A program made the position numbers and the translations under genes. Shown piece after piece: positions 7,228-14,518 of a stretch of 28,424 nucleotides of DNA. The DNA is from a virus, in the IMG/VR virus record IMGVR_UViG_3300027747_000762, positions 1 to 28,424 of that record. One strand, given 5' to 3'. The first letter of the stretch is position 1; each line of letters opens with the position of its first letter. The notes beneath the pieces are model-generated. The model made no database searches. It saw only the letters and a program-made list of their open reading frames with translations, and had not been told where the DNA came from.

Positions 7228-8575
7228 TGAAAAGTTCTGTAGAAAGGTTTTACCGTTTATTAAAACGGAATATTTTGAAGGTGCAAACAAATCGGTCTAT
7301 AAGGTTATACTGGATTTCATTGGTAAATATAATAAATTACCGACATCTATTTCTCTTGGAATAGATTTAGATTCTGCAAATCTTTCTGAAGACATATATC
7401 CTGAAGCAGTAAAAATCATAGACTCTTTAGGTGAAAATCCTTTAGTTGAAGATCAGTGGCTGATTGAGCATACTGAAAAGTGGTGCAAAGATCGTGCAGT
7501 ATTCTTAGCTATCATGGAGTCAATTCAGATTATTGATGGAAAAAGTAAAAATAAAGTACAAACTGCAATTCCAGATATTCTTCAAAAGGCATTAAGTATT
7601 AGTTTTGATGATAGTGTAGGTCACGATTATATTGCTGATGCTGAAGAAAGATTTGACTTTTATCACAAAACTGAAGATAAACTTCCGTTTGATCTCGATA
7701 TGTTTAATACAATAACTAAAGGCGGTGTTCCTAGAAAAACATTGAATATTGCCTTGGCTGGTACCGGCGTAGGAAAGAGCTTGTTTATGTGTCATGTCGC
7801 AGCATCTGCGCTGTCTCAAGGAAAGAATGTTTTGTATATTACACTTGAAATGTCGGAAGAAAGAATTGCAGAACGAGTAGATGCAAATCTTATGAATGTA
7901 GCGATAGACCAATTAGAAATTTTACCTCGTGATACTTTTGAAAATAAAATAACAAAGATTGCTGCGAATACTACAGGCAAATTAATTATTAAAGAGTATC
8001 CGACTGCTTCTGCGCACGCCGGTCATTTTCGTGCGCTTTTAAATGAATTGAAATTAAAGAAGAATTTTAAACCAGATGTAATCTTTATAGATTATTTAAA
8101 TATATGTTCTTCTGAAAGAATTAGAGGTTTAAGCGGCGGTGTTAATACATATTCATTAGTTAAAGCAATTGCTGAAGAGATTCGTGGACTCGCTGTAGAA
8201 TTTGATGTTCCTATATTCTCAGCAACTCAAACTACAAGGTCTGGATTTGGCAATACTGATGTTGAACTTACTGATACCTCTGAGTCTTTTGGTTTACCTG
8301 CTACAGCGGATCTTATGTTTGCATTAATATCTACTGAAGAACTAGAAAAGATAGGGCAGATCATGGTAAAGCAATTAAAAAATAGATACAATGACGTGGT
8401 AAAGAATAAAAGATTTGTTATAGGAGTAGATAGATCTAAGATGAAATTATATGATGTTGAAGACAAAGCTCAGAATCTTTCTAGCGATTCTAGTGGCGGC
8501 CATAAAAAAAATATATCGAAAATAGCTTCAACTTCAGCAGCAAAACATAATTTCAATGGATTTCAAGTAGAATAA
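7181..8575 (+). CDS. DnaB-family replicative helicase (T4 gp41-like)
   Basis: A 464-residue replicative helicase. Walker A is AGTGVGKS (about 193-200), followed by the DnaB-type VLYITLEMSEERIAERVDANL. Walker B is PDVIFIDYLNIC (near 303), and the later FSATQTTRS holds the sensor-type Gln of DnaB/gp41 proteins. Length fits T4 gp41 (about 475). It unwinds the fork with a primase and is loaded through the UvsX recombination route. The start at 7181 lies inside the previous gene in another frame; no alternative start gives a better family length. The stop runs directly into an AAT repeat. Confidence 0.93.
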   Translation: MVSNLQLTILQKLINDEKFCRKVLPFIKTEYFEGANKSVYKVILDFIGKYNKLPTSISLGIDLDSANLSEDIYPEAVKIIDSLGENPLVEDQWLIEHTEKWCKDRAVFLAIMESIQIIDGKSKNKVQTAIPDILQKALSISFDDSVGHDYIADAEERFDFYHKTEDKLPFDLDMFNTITKGGVPRKTLNIALAGTGVGKSLFMCHVAASALSQGKNVLYITLEMSEERIAERVDANLMNVAIDQLEILPRDTFENKITKIAANTTGKLIIKEYPTASAHAGHFRALLNELKLKKNFKPDVIFIDYLNICSSERIRGLSGGVNTYSLVKAIAEEIRGLAVEFDVPIFSATQTTRSGFGNTDVELTDTSESFGLPATADLMFALISTEELEKIGQIMVKQLKNRYNDVVKNKRFVIGVDRSKMKLYDVEDKAQNLSSDSSGGHKKNISKIASTSAAKHNFNGFQVE

Positions 8576-8594
8576 TAATAATAATAGTAATAAT
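8571..8594 (+). repeat. AAT trinucleotide tract at the gp41 stop codon
   Basis: An (AAT)n run with one AGT interruption spans the helicase stop codon and the start region of the next small gene. It is one of several AAT/ACT tracts at gene boundaries in the window (see also 3041-3052, 10772-10801, 17291-17306, 17909-17935 and 22222-22258). Confidence 0.85.
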
Positions 8595-8597
8595 TTT

Positions 8598-8747
8598 ATG
8601 TTAATAAATAATAATAGCCAAACAACATTTGCAGATATATCAATAAGCTTTGAGGCATACGTTGAAAAAACGATACACACTCACTTAAATCAAATTCAAT
8701 ATGAATTTGATTTCAATATGTTTCGATATACTGTTAGTTTAGATTGA
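8598..8747 (+). CDS. Small hypothetical protein (49 aa)
   Basis: An ATG-to-TGA frame of 49 codons directly after the AAT tract that follows gp41. The product starts with an Asn run (LINNNS) and is otherwise a plausible small soluble protein with mixed aromatic and charged residues (FEAYVEKTIHTHLNQIQYEF). There is no recognisable domain and no Shine-Dalgarno. It fills an otherwise empty gap, which favours a real gene, but composition alone cannot prove it. Confidence 0.4.
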   Translation: MLINNNSQTTFADISISFEAYVEKTIHTHLNQIQYEFDFNMFRYTVSLD

Positions 8748-8764
8748 TAATTAATCATTTTAAA

Positions 8765-8794
8765 TTGTACAATTTATATTTACTCGTGTATATT
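8765..8794 (+). promoter_or_regulatory. Possible sigma-70-like promoter
   Basis: TTGTAC (8765-8770) and TATATT (8789-8794) are 18 bases apart in the 84-base gap before the gene at 8832. The -35 element is identical to that upstream of uvsX. The local AT-richness makes a chance -10 match likely. Confidence 0.3.
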
Positions 8795-8831
8795 TAATCT
8801 TTAAGTAAACAATTAAACTATTAATATTATT

Positions 8832-9443
8832 ATGAGCATGTTCGATTATATAGACTACAGAGGTAAGTTACCATGTAATGCGGAAATGTCACTTTTGAAA
8901 TTAAATGAAGTAGCGGAATGGAATCTTCAAACCAAGGATCTCAAGGATCTCGCAGACGTTTTATCAGAATACGTAGTTAAAGCGAAGATACTTTATGTTA
9001 AAAAATATAAGGTATCAGAATGGGTAGAAAATGACTCAGAAAGTAATAATCCGATGGATCGGTTGGGTCATTTTCGTAATGAAGGTGAATATCTCGATAA
9101 GTCCGATTATACTGGCGAATTAAATGCTTATACGAGTCTTTATGATATAAATGATAGATGGGACTGTTGGTTAGAATGGAAGTTTACTTTTGTAAAAGGA
9201 AAACTTGTAAAAACTAAATTGTTTAACTTTAAATCAGAATCTAATCAAGCTCGCCTAGCTGCTCGAGCAGCTCGCCTAGAACGAGACAAGCTATTCCTAG
9301 AAGAAATTGCTTATCGAAACAGTGTTTGGTATAATAAGTATCTATTTCATACAATAGCTTACAGCTGGATTCGTCGTAAAACTAGTTATATATTATATAC
9401 TACTGGAAATTTTATAGCGTCTTTATCATATAAATTACCTTAA
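8832..9443 (+). CDS. Hypothetical protein (203 aa)
   Basis: Not recognised. The N-terminal 120 residues are charged and Trp/Tyr-rich (NDRWDCWLEWKFTF). They are followed by an Ala/Arg helix (QARLAARAARLERD) encoded over a perfect 16-base palindrome at 9257-9272. The C-terminal 50 residues are aromatic and weakly hydrophobic (KYLFHTIAYSWIRRKTSY) and could contact a membrane. It starts after a gap with a possible promoter and heads the accessory region, so it may be an early host-takeover gene. No SD is visible. Confidence 0.7.
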   Translation: MSMFDYIDYRGKLPCNAEMSLLKLNEVAEWNLQTKDLKDLADVLSEYVVKAKILYVKKYKVSEWVENDSESNNPMDRLGHFRNEGEYLDKSDYTGELNAYTSLYDINDRWDCWLEWKFTFVKGKLVKTKLFNFKSESNQARLAARAARLERDKLFLEEIAYRNSVWYNKYLFHTIAYSWIRRKTSYILYTTGNFIASLSYKLP

Positions 9444-9450
9444 TAACATC

Positions 9451-9756
9451 ATGGAATCAAAAAATTCAAATACCTCAGAGTTTAATCCGTCACATTATCG
9501 CTTATTCGATTCAAAAAACTATCGCAAAAAAGTTAAGCGTTTAGTCGAAATGGTAAAATACTGTCGTAATATTACATCATTTCCTCGCCCAGCTCCACAG
9601 CTCAAGTCTAATGCTACTGCAAATGAGAGGGCAAAGCGTATGGACTTTGAAGATCTTCGTCTATCCTCAAATACTATGCATTGGTTTGCACAGCCATATG
9701 AAAGTCAACGGAATAGCCAACAATCTTCGTCGAAAATGCATGAATTCCAAACTTGA
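9451..9756 (+). CDS. Hypothetical protein (101 aa)
   Basis: Not recognised. The protein is basic and hydrophilic: KNYRKKVKRLVEMVKYCRN near residues 22-40, a Pro-rich SFPRPAPQ, and a Ser/Gln-rich end. It starts 7 bases after the previous stop, suggesting co-transcription. Its last 59 bases overlap a different-frame remnant of another gene (9698-9841), so the C-terminus may be extended by read-through into decayed sequence. Confidence 0.5.
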   Translation: MESKNSNTSEFNPSHYRLFDSKNYRKKVKRLVEMVKYCRNITSFPRPAPQLKSNATANERAKRMDFEDLRLSSNTMHWFAQPYESQRNSQQSSSKMHEFQT

Positions 9757-9871
9757 AAAGACCATATTTGACAAATATCCTAAGATATTTGTCGATCATA
9801 CTAAGTCTCTTCAAGATACTAATATGGTTTATGGCTTATAGATAGGAGATGGCCAGTAGTTATAATTAATA
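9698..9871 (+). pseudogene. Truncated or decayed small phage gene (YPKIF...YGL...GDG family)
   Basis: From ATG 9698 (or the internal ATG 9740) the frame gives EKTIFDKYPKIFVDHTKSLQ and then NMVYGL before TAG at 9839-9841. From memory this matches the first half of a small phage protein family whose conserved core continues as YG(I/F/L)ECGDGW...LID. Past the stop, the same frame still reads IGDG at 9842-9853, then stops at 9857 and 9863, and LI at 9866-9871. The core therefore seems present but broken by point changes. The intact part is at most 47 residues. Confidence 0.45.
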
Positions 9872-9939
9872 TGATTCACGAGTTTTATAATCCTATTCCT
9901 GTTATAGTAGAAAATAAACAAGAAGATAAAATTTTATAG
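9871..9939 (+). CDS. Very small ORF (22 aa), possible remnant
   Basis: ATG to TAG, 22 codons, beginning MIHEFYNPIPVIVE. From memory this resembles the N-terminus of a 60-70-residue phage protein family that starts M(I/L)HEFxNPIPVxT and continues with a DGYVIYV-type strand. Here it ends shortly after. It is either a truncated copy or a genuine short peptide, and it follows directly on the decayed gene at 9698-9871. Confidence 0.3.
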   Translation: MIHEFYNPIPVIVENKQEDKIL

Positions 9940-9965
9940 ATTAATAAAAGCTCAGATTTTACACA

Positions 9966-10658
9966 ATGAATAACTTTATTTCCAATTACGAGATAAAAGA
10001 TGAAGAATACGATATCGATACCCTCGATAAGTATTTAAATCTTCCATTAAATAAACGCCAGAAAACAGTTTGGTTTTGGCCGTGTTCAATATATCTCACT
10101 CCGATAACCATGAAGTCGGATTTACGATCCAAGAATAAAAGCGAGTGGGAGAAATTTTATCTATACGTGTATAGCAACTATCCAATACAATTTTTCTTTC
10201 GATATACGCTTGACATACAACTTTCTTACATTAAAAGAAATATCAGAGAGTGTTATTATAAGTTAAAATATAGAATATCGAATCCTCATAAAGAAATGAG
10301 AGACAGTGTATTTCCTCCAGCGTATCAAGATCTGCCAAATATCATTATAAAGTTCCATATGGAATGTTTGATTGAGTATGTAGAACGCGAAGATTGCTTT
10401 GGTAAGATAGATTGGAATTCTTCAAAAGAACATAAGAAGCTTGCAAAGCTGATTCGTTATTACTATGACTATGCAAAATCTGGAAGAGACGAACTTCAGA
10501 AGAATCTAGATGAAGCTTATGATAGAGTTGAAGTTAATTCAAATAAGCCATATCTAACCATATATCATGATGTTCATTTAGCTGAAAATAGATTAAAAGA
10601 TGCCGATACTAAACTTTGCAAATGGGTAATAGATAATAGAGAACACTTATGGTCTTAA
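9966..10658 (+). CDS. Conserved-type hypothetical phage protein (230 aa)
   Basis: No named function. It is highly charged and Tyr/Trp-rich, mostly helical by composition. RYTLDIQLSYIKRNIRECYYK (residues 79-99) and a long C-terminal segment with YYYDYAKSGRDELQKNLDEA predict helices. The central part (MRDSVFPPAYQDLPNIIIKF and ECLIEYVERE) resembles a widespread phage family of helical proteins of unknown role, from memory. It is preceded by a 26-base gap and followed by a strong hairpin overlapping its stop, so it probably ends a transcription unit. Confidence 0.75.
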   Translation: MNNFISNYEIKDEEYDIDTLDKYLNLPLNKRQKTVWFWPCSIYLTPITMKSDLRSKNKSEWEKFYLYVYSNYPIQFFFRYTLDIQLSYIKRNIRECYYKLKYRISNPHKEMRDSVFPPAYQDLPNIIIKFHMECLIEYVEREDCFGKIDWNSSKEHKKLAKLIRYYYDYAKSGRDELQKNLDEAYDRVEVNSNKPYLTIYHDVHLAENRLKDADTKLCKWVIDNREHLWS

Positions 10659-10681
10659 GTTGTTGGTAATCAACAACTTAA
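10655..10681 (+). terminator. Hairpin at the end of the 9966 gene (possible terminator)
   Basis: A perfect 11-base-pair stem (10655-10665 with 10671-10681) and a GTAAT loop overlap the stop codon. It is not followed by a T tract on the plus strand (an A-rich stretch follows), so it may instead stabilise a 3' end. Confidence 0.5.
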
Positions 10682-10708
10682 AAAATATACAGTTTTGTCA
10701 CTTTATTA

Positions 10709-10737
10709 TTTACAAAGACCTTGATTTTCCATAGTAT
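10709..10737 (+). promoter_or_regulatory. Sigma-70-like promoter candidate
   Basis: TTTACA (10709-10714), a 17-base spacer and TAGTAT (10732-10737) lie after the 10655 hairpin and 26 bases before the next start. The same TATTTACA-N17-TA(G/C)TAT layout recurs upstream of the RNase H gene at 25706-25736. Confidence 0.45.
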
Positions 10738-10763
10738 TTTTTACGGATTAAAACCAATAAAAT

Positions 10764-11141
10764 ATGTTAAACAATAATACTACTACTACAAATAATAATA
10801 CTGTTTCTGTTAATGCTGTTTCTGCAACAGCAGCAAAGACAAAAACTCCCGCTCCATCGGCTCCATCGGCTCCAAAAAAGCCAGTGAAGCAACCGAAGCC
10901 ATCCGTGAAGGAAAGCTTCCGCAGAGGTCTAAAAAAGGCTGAAGCCGTCTCAATCATAGAGAATTTTAATTTTCCAAAAGAGCCTTTTACTCTCTCTGAG
11001 ATTTGTGAAAAAACCGGCATCTGTCACTGGTACTTGATCGAATTCGTAAAAAAGAACGGTAAGATCGTAGGCGATTCTAGCAAGAGACCAGGCGCTCGTG
11101 GTAAAGCAGCAAAGCTTTATCAAATTACTCTAGGTAGCTAA
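10764..11141 (+). CDS. Putative helix-turn-helix DNA-binding protein with low-complexity N-terminus
   Basis: A 125-residue basic protein. Residues 1-50 are low complexity: an Asn/Thr run encoded by AAT/ACT repeats, then Ala/Pro/Lys (PAPSAPSAPKKPVKQPKP), probably a disordered arm. Residues 60-123 form a compact domain, with PFTLSEICEKTGICHWYLIE reading as a helix-turn-helix or winged-helix core, followed by basic SSKRPGARGKAAKLYQI as a wing. It may bind DNA as a regulator or nucleoid-type protein. No family name can be assigned. It has its own promoter candidate and precedes a terminator. Confidence 0.6.
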   Translation: MLNNNTTTTNNNTVSVNAVSATAAKTKTPAPSAPSAPKKPVKQPKPSVKESFRRGLKKAEAVSIIENFNFPKEPFTLSEICEKTGICHWYLIEFVKKNGKIVGDSSKRPGARGKAAKLYQITLGS

Positions 11142-11151
11142 TACTAATAAA

Positions 11152-11301
11152 ATGATTATACTATCGATTGGTATTATTCTATGTATCGTTGCGTTTTGTG
11201 CAGAATGTGCATTTGGTGATAAATTAGTACATGATACTACTGATGAAGTAAAAGCTGAAGCAGAAAAGCTTGAAAAAGATATTAAATCTAATAAGTCTTA
11301 A
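11152..11301 (+). CDS. Small single-pass membrane peptide (49 aa)
   Basis: It starts 10 bases after the previous stop. Residues 2-22 are strongly hydrophobic (IILSIGIILCIVAFCAECAF), either a transmembrane segment or an uncleaved signal anchor. The rest is a charged helix (DEVKAEAEKLEKDIKSNK). T4-like phages carry many such small inner-membrane proteins expressed early; the function is unknown. A good terminator follows 18 bases after the stop, which supports a real gene closing a transcription unit. Confidence 0.6.
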   Translation: MIILSIGIILCIVAFCAECAFGDKLVHDTTDEVKAEAEKLEKDIKSNKS

Positions 11302-11319
11302 TTAAGATTTTATTAAATC

Positions 11320-11356
11320 ATAGCTGGTCGCGCTAAACACGTGACCAGCTATTTTT
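11320..11356 (+). terminator. Rho-independent terminator
   Basis: ATAGCTGGTC (11320-11329) pairs perfectly with GACCAGCTAT (11343-11352). The stem extends inward by GCG/CGT (one G-U pair) to a CTAAACA loop, and TTTTT follows directly. It is the best classical terminator in the window, ending the 10764-11301 unit. Confidence 0.85.
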
Positions 11357-11407
11357 ATAGTTCTTTAGAATATTAATAGTAACAATAACTTTAAAGTAAG
11401 TCAGTCA

Positions 11408-11611
11408 ATGAAATTCACAACGGCTCTCCCAGATGGAAGACATCGAGTAAATAAGTCTGATATAATTAAATATCTAATTAAGTTAAAAAAATATAAACAG
11501 AAAGCTACAGTACTAGGAACTATTCCGGTATCTCCTCGCGAAATTCAACAAGAAGCCAAAGAATTAATACAATATACGGCTGATAAATTTATAAATCAAT
11601 CTGACGACTAG
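11408..11611 (+). CDS. Hypothetical protein (67 aa)
   Basis: A short basic protein, not recognised. The central part is helical and Lys-rich (KSDIIKYLIKLKKYKQKAT), then IPVSPREIQQEAKELI. It lies in a new unit after the 11320 terminator and 11 bases before the HEXXH gene. Confidence 0.55.
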   Translation: MKFTTALPDGRHRVNKSDIIKYLIKLKKYKQKATVLGTIPVSPREIQQEAKELIQYTADKFINQSDD

Positions 11612-11622
11612 TACCTAATATA

Positions 11623-12120
11623 ATGGAAAGCAATATAGCAATTTCTGGAGGATCGATACTGCAGAGGAAAATAGTGTCACAAGCTGCAAAATTCTATTTA
11701 AAGAAATTGCTTCCTAAAAACTATTTTGAAGTTACTCTCGTAATAAAACTTAAAAAGAATTATTACGAGCGAAGTGGTTCTCGTGCCGACATGATACCAG
11801 ATGATGATCAAGACTCAGATGACTATCCTCGCGAATTTGAGCTTCAATTAGATTCAAGCATGAAAATGTGTGGATTATTAAGAGCTTTAGCTCATGAGTG
11901 CGTGCACGTAAAGCAATATGTACTTTATGAAATGGAAGATACTAGTAATATACACATAGTTTGTTGGAACAAGAAAAAATACGATACTCGTAAAATAAAT
12001 TATTTCGATCTGCCTTGGGAAATAGATGCCTATGGTAGAGAAATTGGGCTTCATTCTATTTTTATAGAACGATTTAAGTATTTAAAAGCTAAATGGAATC
12101 AATACGATCCAGATTACTAA
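11623..12120 (+). CDS. Putative zinc metalloprotease-like protein (HEXXH)
   Basis: A 165-residue protein with LLRALAHECVHVKQY holding an HEXXH zinc motif (H91, E92, H95). Downstream, LPWEIDAYGRE offers acidic residues that could supply the third ligand, as in SprT-like and other gluzincin-type folds. Similar small HEXXH proteins with a later WE(I/A)(E/D)A segment are widespread in phages, but their substrates are unknown. The N-terminal 70 residues are unassigned and include an acidic loop (DDDQDSDD). Activity is inferred only from the motif. Confidence 0.65.
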   Translation: MESNIAISGGSILQRKIVSQAAKFYLKKLLPKNYFEVTLVIKLKKNYYERSGSRADMIPDDDQDSDDYPREFELQLDSSMKMCGLLRALAHECVHVKQYVLYEMEDTSNIHIVCWNKKKYDTRKINYFDLPWEIDAYGREIGLHSIFIERFKYLKAKWNQYDPDY

Positions 12121-12135
12121 TAATAAATATTAGAT

Positions 12136-12966
12136 ATGATTTCCAATAACTTTATCTCAAATCTAAGTAAACTTCAAATGATGTATGTTCTTGCAGATAA
12201 AAATTGGGGAAAGATATCAGCAGAAGTTAGAAATCAATATAATAAGTATTTAATAGAAGCTTCAAAGTCTGAAATTGACATTGCTCTCGGTAGAGCAAAT
12301 AAAATGACAATAGAGTTTTTAAAGTGGTCTCATCAAAATAATTATTCAGGAAGCATAAGGGGAGTATGGTTAGTTAACCACAAGAGAGATGTGGAAAGAA
12401 TAGCGGGAATACAATTATCATCTATCGAAGATCCATTTCAATTTTTAGTTCAATTTAGTTCTGGTCCGGCAAACGGTTATATCGGTGTATCTTTAAACTA
12501 TTTCATAGGCAAAAAGAAGCAGTTATCTATTAAGTGCCCTACCCTCGAGTCAATAGATAAATCTTTAAAAACTACACTTTTTAAAGATTCAAAGGCTTTA
12601 ATATTAAAGCAAAAAAAGGATAAAAAAATAAATATCCTCAAAGAATTAAAAAATGAATTATATGATACACTTTCTAACTTAAAGCCGAATGAGCTGCTAT
12701 GTCATATTGTAGATCTATGGGTAGATGCTGACGTAACATATCCTCCATTTGTAAGAATAATTGGAAAAAACTATCAAGAACCATTTTTAGCAGACGTCTA
12801 TCACTTCGTTTCAGATAAAAGAGCCGAATGTATTTCAAACTATGGAATACAACTCAAGAACCTTAAAAATTGTATTGAAGTGACCTCTGATACTACGCAT
12901 ATAATGAATATATGTTTTGAGTTCGACGAGGATAAGCCCAATTGTGTAATTATTACTGTCTCATGA
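12136..12966 (+). CDS. Hypothetical phage protein (276 aa)
   Basis: Not named. The central part, RDVERIAGIQLSSIEDPFQF and then GYIGVSLNYF, has the spacing of a PD-(D/E)XK nuclease core: an acidic residue before DP, then a beta-strand ending where a (D/E)XK would lie. The catalytic Lys position reads Asn, however. From memory, a family of phage proteins shares the GYxGVSLK segment. The C-terminus is beta-rich. It is ATGA-coupled to the glycosyltransferase at 12963, so the two are probably co-expressed. Confidence 0.6.
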   Translation: MISNNFISNLSKLQMMYVLADKNWGKISAEVRNQYNKYLIEASKSEIDIALGRANKMTIEFLKWSHQNNYSGSIRGVWLVNHKRDVERIAGIQLSSIEDPFQFLVQFSSGPANGYIGVSLNYFIGKKKQLSIKCPTLESIDKSLKTTLFKDSKALILKQKKDKKINILKELKNELYDTLSNLKPNELLCHIVDLWVDADVTYPPFVRIIGKNYQEPFLADVYHFVSDKRAECISNYGIQLKNLKNCIEVTSDTTHIMNICFEFDEDKPNCVIITVS

Positions 12967-13721
12967 TTCTAGGGATAACACATTTTGGAGATAAAGCATT
13001 TCTACCATTACTCAATGAGTGGTTAGAAGTTTATGCAAATTCGGGTTGCAAGTATAACGTCGTGATCCTTGCAGATCTAACAGTTCCTTTACCAGACAAT
13101 TGTGTTCCATATAACACACAAGATACTGCTCGATTATCTTATCTTAGATTTGATCCGCTCTTAGACATTAAGATAGTTAGAAAGAAAATGGCGTTTGATA
13201 TAAAAGGCGCGTTGATCTGTCAGGCGCTGAAAGTACTGCCTAGATGTATTATATTAGACTCAGATGCCTTTTTCGTCAAAGACCCTAGTAAACTTATAGA
13301 AGCTTTACCTAAAGTCGCCATGGGCATCGGAGAAGATCCTAATACTCGGTATATAGCTGGATTGCAAGAATATATTAGAGAAAGGAACGCCGGAGTACTA
13401 TACTTTGGAACTAATGACTCCCTCGATAGGGATAAAGTTATTGCTTTATATAAAACTAGCTTTATATCAGCTAAAGAATGTAATAACAATACTATGCTTG
13501 AACAAATAGCATGGACTTTAACTTCCCATATTTTGTTTAATAGCAAGCAGTGTGTGGAACTTCCTAAAGAGCTTAATTGGTCTCATCAGTGGGGTAAAAA
13601 TACAAATTCGACATATATACTCCATATGCATGGCCCATCAAAATACTTGACTCTTAAGAATGCTGAACGCGGCCCGTCAGGAGAAATATCACCTAAATAT
13701 AAAGACTACTACTATGCTTGA
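12963..13721 (+). CDS. GT-A-type glycosyltransferase (GT8-like)
   Basis: Start chosen at 12963 (MILGITHFGDKAF) because it forms an ATGA overlap with the previous stop; an in-frame ATG at 12942 adds seven unlikely residues. It encodes 252 residues. CIILDSDAFFVKD contains the DxD metal/nucleotide-sugar motif (D99, D101). HMHGPSK near the end (H221, G224, K227) matches the HxxGxxK C-terminal motif of GT8/glycogenin-like enzymes, whose His is a metal ligand. Together they support transfer from a nucleotide sugar. The acceptor is unknown: virion glycan, host surface or DNA are all possible. Confidence 0.68.
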   Translation: MILGITHFGDKAFLPLLNEWLEVYANSGCKYNVVILADLTVPLPDNCVPYNTQDTARLSYLRFDPLLDIKIVRKKMAFDIKGALICQALKVLPRCIILDSDAFFVKDPSKLIEALPKVAMGIGEDPNTRYIAGLQEYIRERNAGVLYFGTNDSLDRDKVIALYKTSFISAKECNNNTMLEQIAWTLTSHILFNSKQCVELPKELNWSHQWGKNTNSTYILHMHGPSKYLTLKNAERGPSGEISPKYKDYYYA

Positions 13722-14448
13722 TTATAACGATGTTATTGGAATCGTCCATGCACACGCTTCAGCCAGAGATACCGTTCTTAGGCATCTACCTTATTGGCTA
13801 AGGACGTGTAAGAAAATAGTCGTCGTGACTCCATTGGGACACGACCTAAAACTAGATCATCCAAGGGTAGATGAGGTTCAAAAGATTGAGAATGGTAGTT
13901 CTTATTCAAGGCAGACCAATATGAGGACCTATGAATGTCTAAATCTAGCAAGAGAAAAGTATAAGAAATATCCCTACGTCATGCTATTTGAATATGATAG
14001 CTTATGCTGGGGACCGATACCGGATAAGGCAATACCTAGATCTGGTGCAATATCTGCAACTAAGTTCATGAATGAGACCGCTTCTCCAGTTAAAGGTAAG
14101 ACTTTCTTAGCTAGTTACTACTTACATTATCCTCAGATTTATTCAAGGGAAGCACTTGATGCCATCCTATGTTCGATGGAATCAAAAATCAACTTTGATG
14201 CGGAACACGGATACACTGATAGATTCTTAGGACTAGCTGCTGAAAGGGCGCAAATACCGATATTAAATCTATTAGAACTAGGGTTATCATACTCTTGGGA
14301 GAACATATCTGTAAGTAAGTATCCTCAGCGAGTAAAAGAATGCATATCTGCTATAAAAGGCGGAGCATTTATGTCACACGGTATAAAAGACATAGAAACG
14401 CTTAAAATTATAGCTGAAAACTCACCTTTCGGGTACCTAAAAGAGTAA
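13714..14448 (+). CDS. Putative second GT-A-type glycosyltransferase
   Basis: Start placed at ATG 13714 (MLDYNDVIGIVHAH), overlapping the previous stop by 8 bases; an in-frame ATG further upstream at 13660 would overlap it by 62. It encodes 244 residues. VIGIVHAHASARDTVLRHLP and CKKIVVVTPLGHDL form a Rossmann-like start. YPYVMLFEYDSLCWG has an acidic ExD (E93, D95) at the DxD position of GT-A enzymes. The fold is plausible but the family cannot be named. It lies between a GT8-like gene and the late block. Its stop is inside a hairpin carrying a TATAAATA box. Confidence 0.5.
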   Translation: MLDYNDVIGIVHAHASARDTVLRHLPYWLRTCKKIVVVTPLGHDLKLDHPRVDEVQKIENGSSYSRQTNMRTYECLNLAREKYKKYPYVMLFEYDSLCWGPIPDKAIPRSGAISATKFMNETASPVKGKTFLASYYLHYPQIYSREALDAILCSMESKINFDAEHGYTDRFLGLAAERAQIPILNLLELGLSYSWENISVSKYPQRVKECISAIKGGAFMSHGIKDIETLKIIAENSPFGYLKE

Positions 14449-14477
14449 TATAGTATAAATAGTATTACTATATTACT
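14444..14477 (+). promoter_or_regulatory. AT-rich hairpin at the end of the glycosyltransferase gene
   Basis: A perfect 12-base-pair stem, AGTAATATAGTA (14444-14455) with TACTATATTACT (14466-14477), and a 10-base loop TAAATAGTAT. It spans the stop codon of the 13714 gene and the TATAAATA box. It could end upstream transcripts, or form only in RNA read through from upstream. No T tract follows. Confidence 0.6.
14454..14461 (+). promoter_or_regulatory. T4-type late promoter box TATAAATA
   Basis: An exact TATAAATA, the T4 late promoter -10 element recognised by gp55-type sigma factors, lies 57 bases before the first gene of the virion block (14519). It is the only exact plus-strand copy I found in an intergenic position. 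The fit with the late-type genes downstream makes a real late promoter likely. Confidence 0.6.
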
Positions 14478-14518
14478 GGGTAAAATATCACTTTTTACTC
14501 TATGGGAACCTCGAAACA

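Noticed and set aside
9250-9279. 16-base palindrome (9257-9272) flanked by CTCGCCTAG direct repeats
   Set aside because: It lies in frame inside a gene and encodes the repeated Ala-Arg helix ARLAARAARL; codon repetition is enough to explain it.
9611-9697. Upstream extension of the 9698 remnant frame
   Set aside because: The translation before 9698 is out-of-frame reading of the 9451 gene and shows no family features.
10748-11020. Minus-strand 90-codon frame rich in Phe, Gly and Val
   Set aside because: It is the complement of the low-complexity AAT/ACT and Ala/Pro/Lys codons of the 10764 gene.
12136-12966. PD-(D/E)XK nuclease call
   Set aside because: The strand that should carry (D/E)XK reads GVSLN, without the Lys, and the acidic residues are not clearly placed, so only a hypothetical protein is reported.
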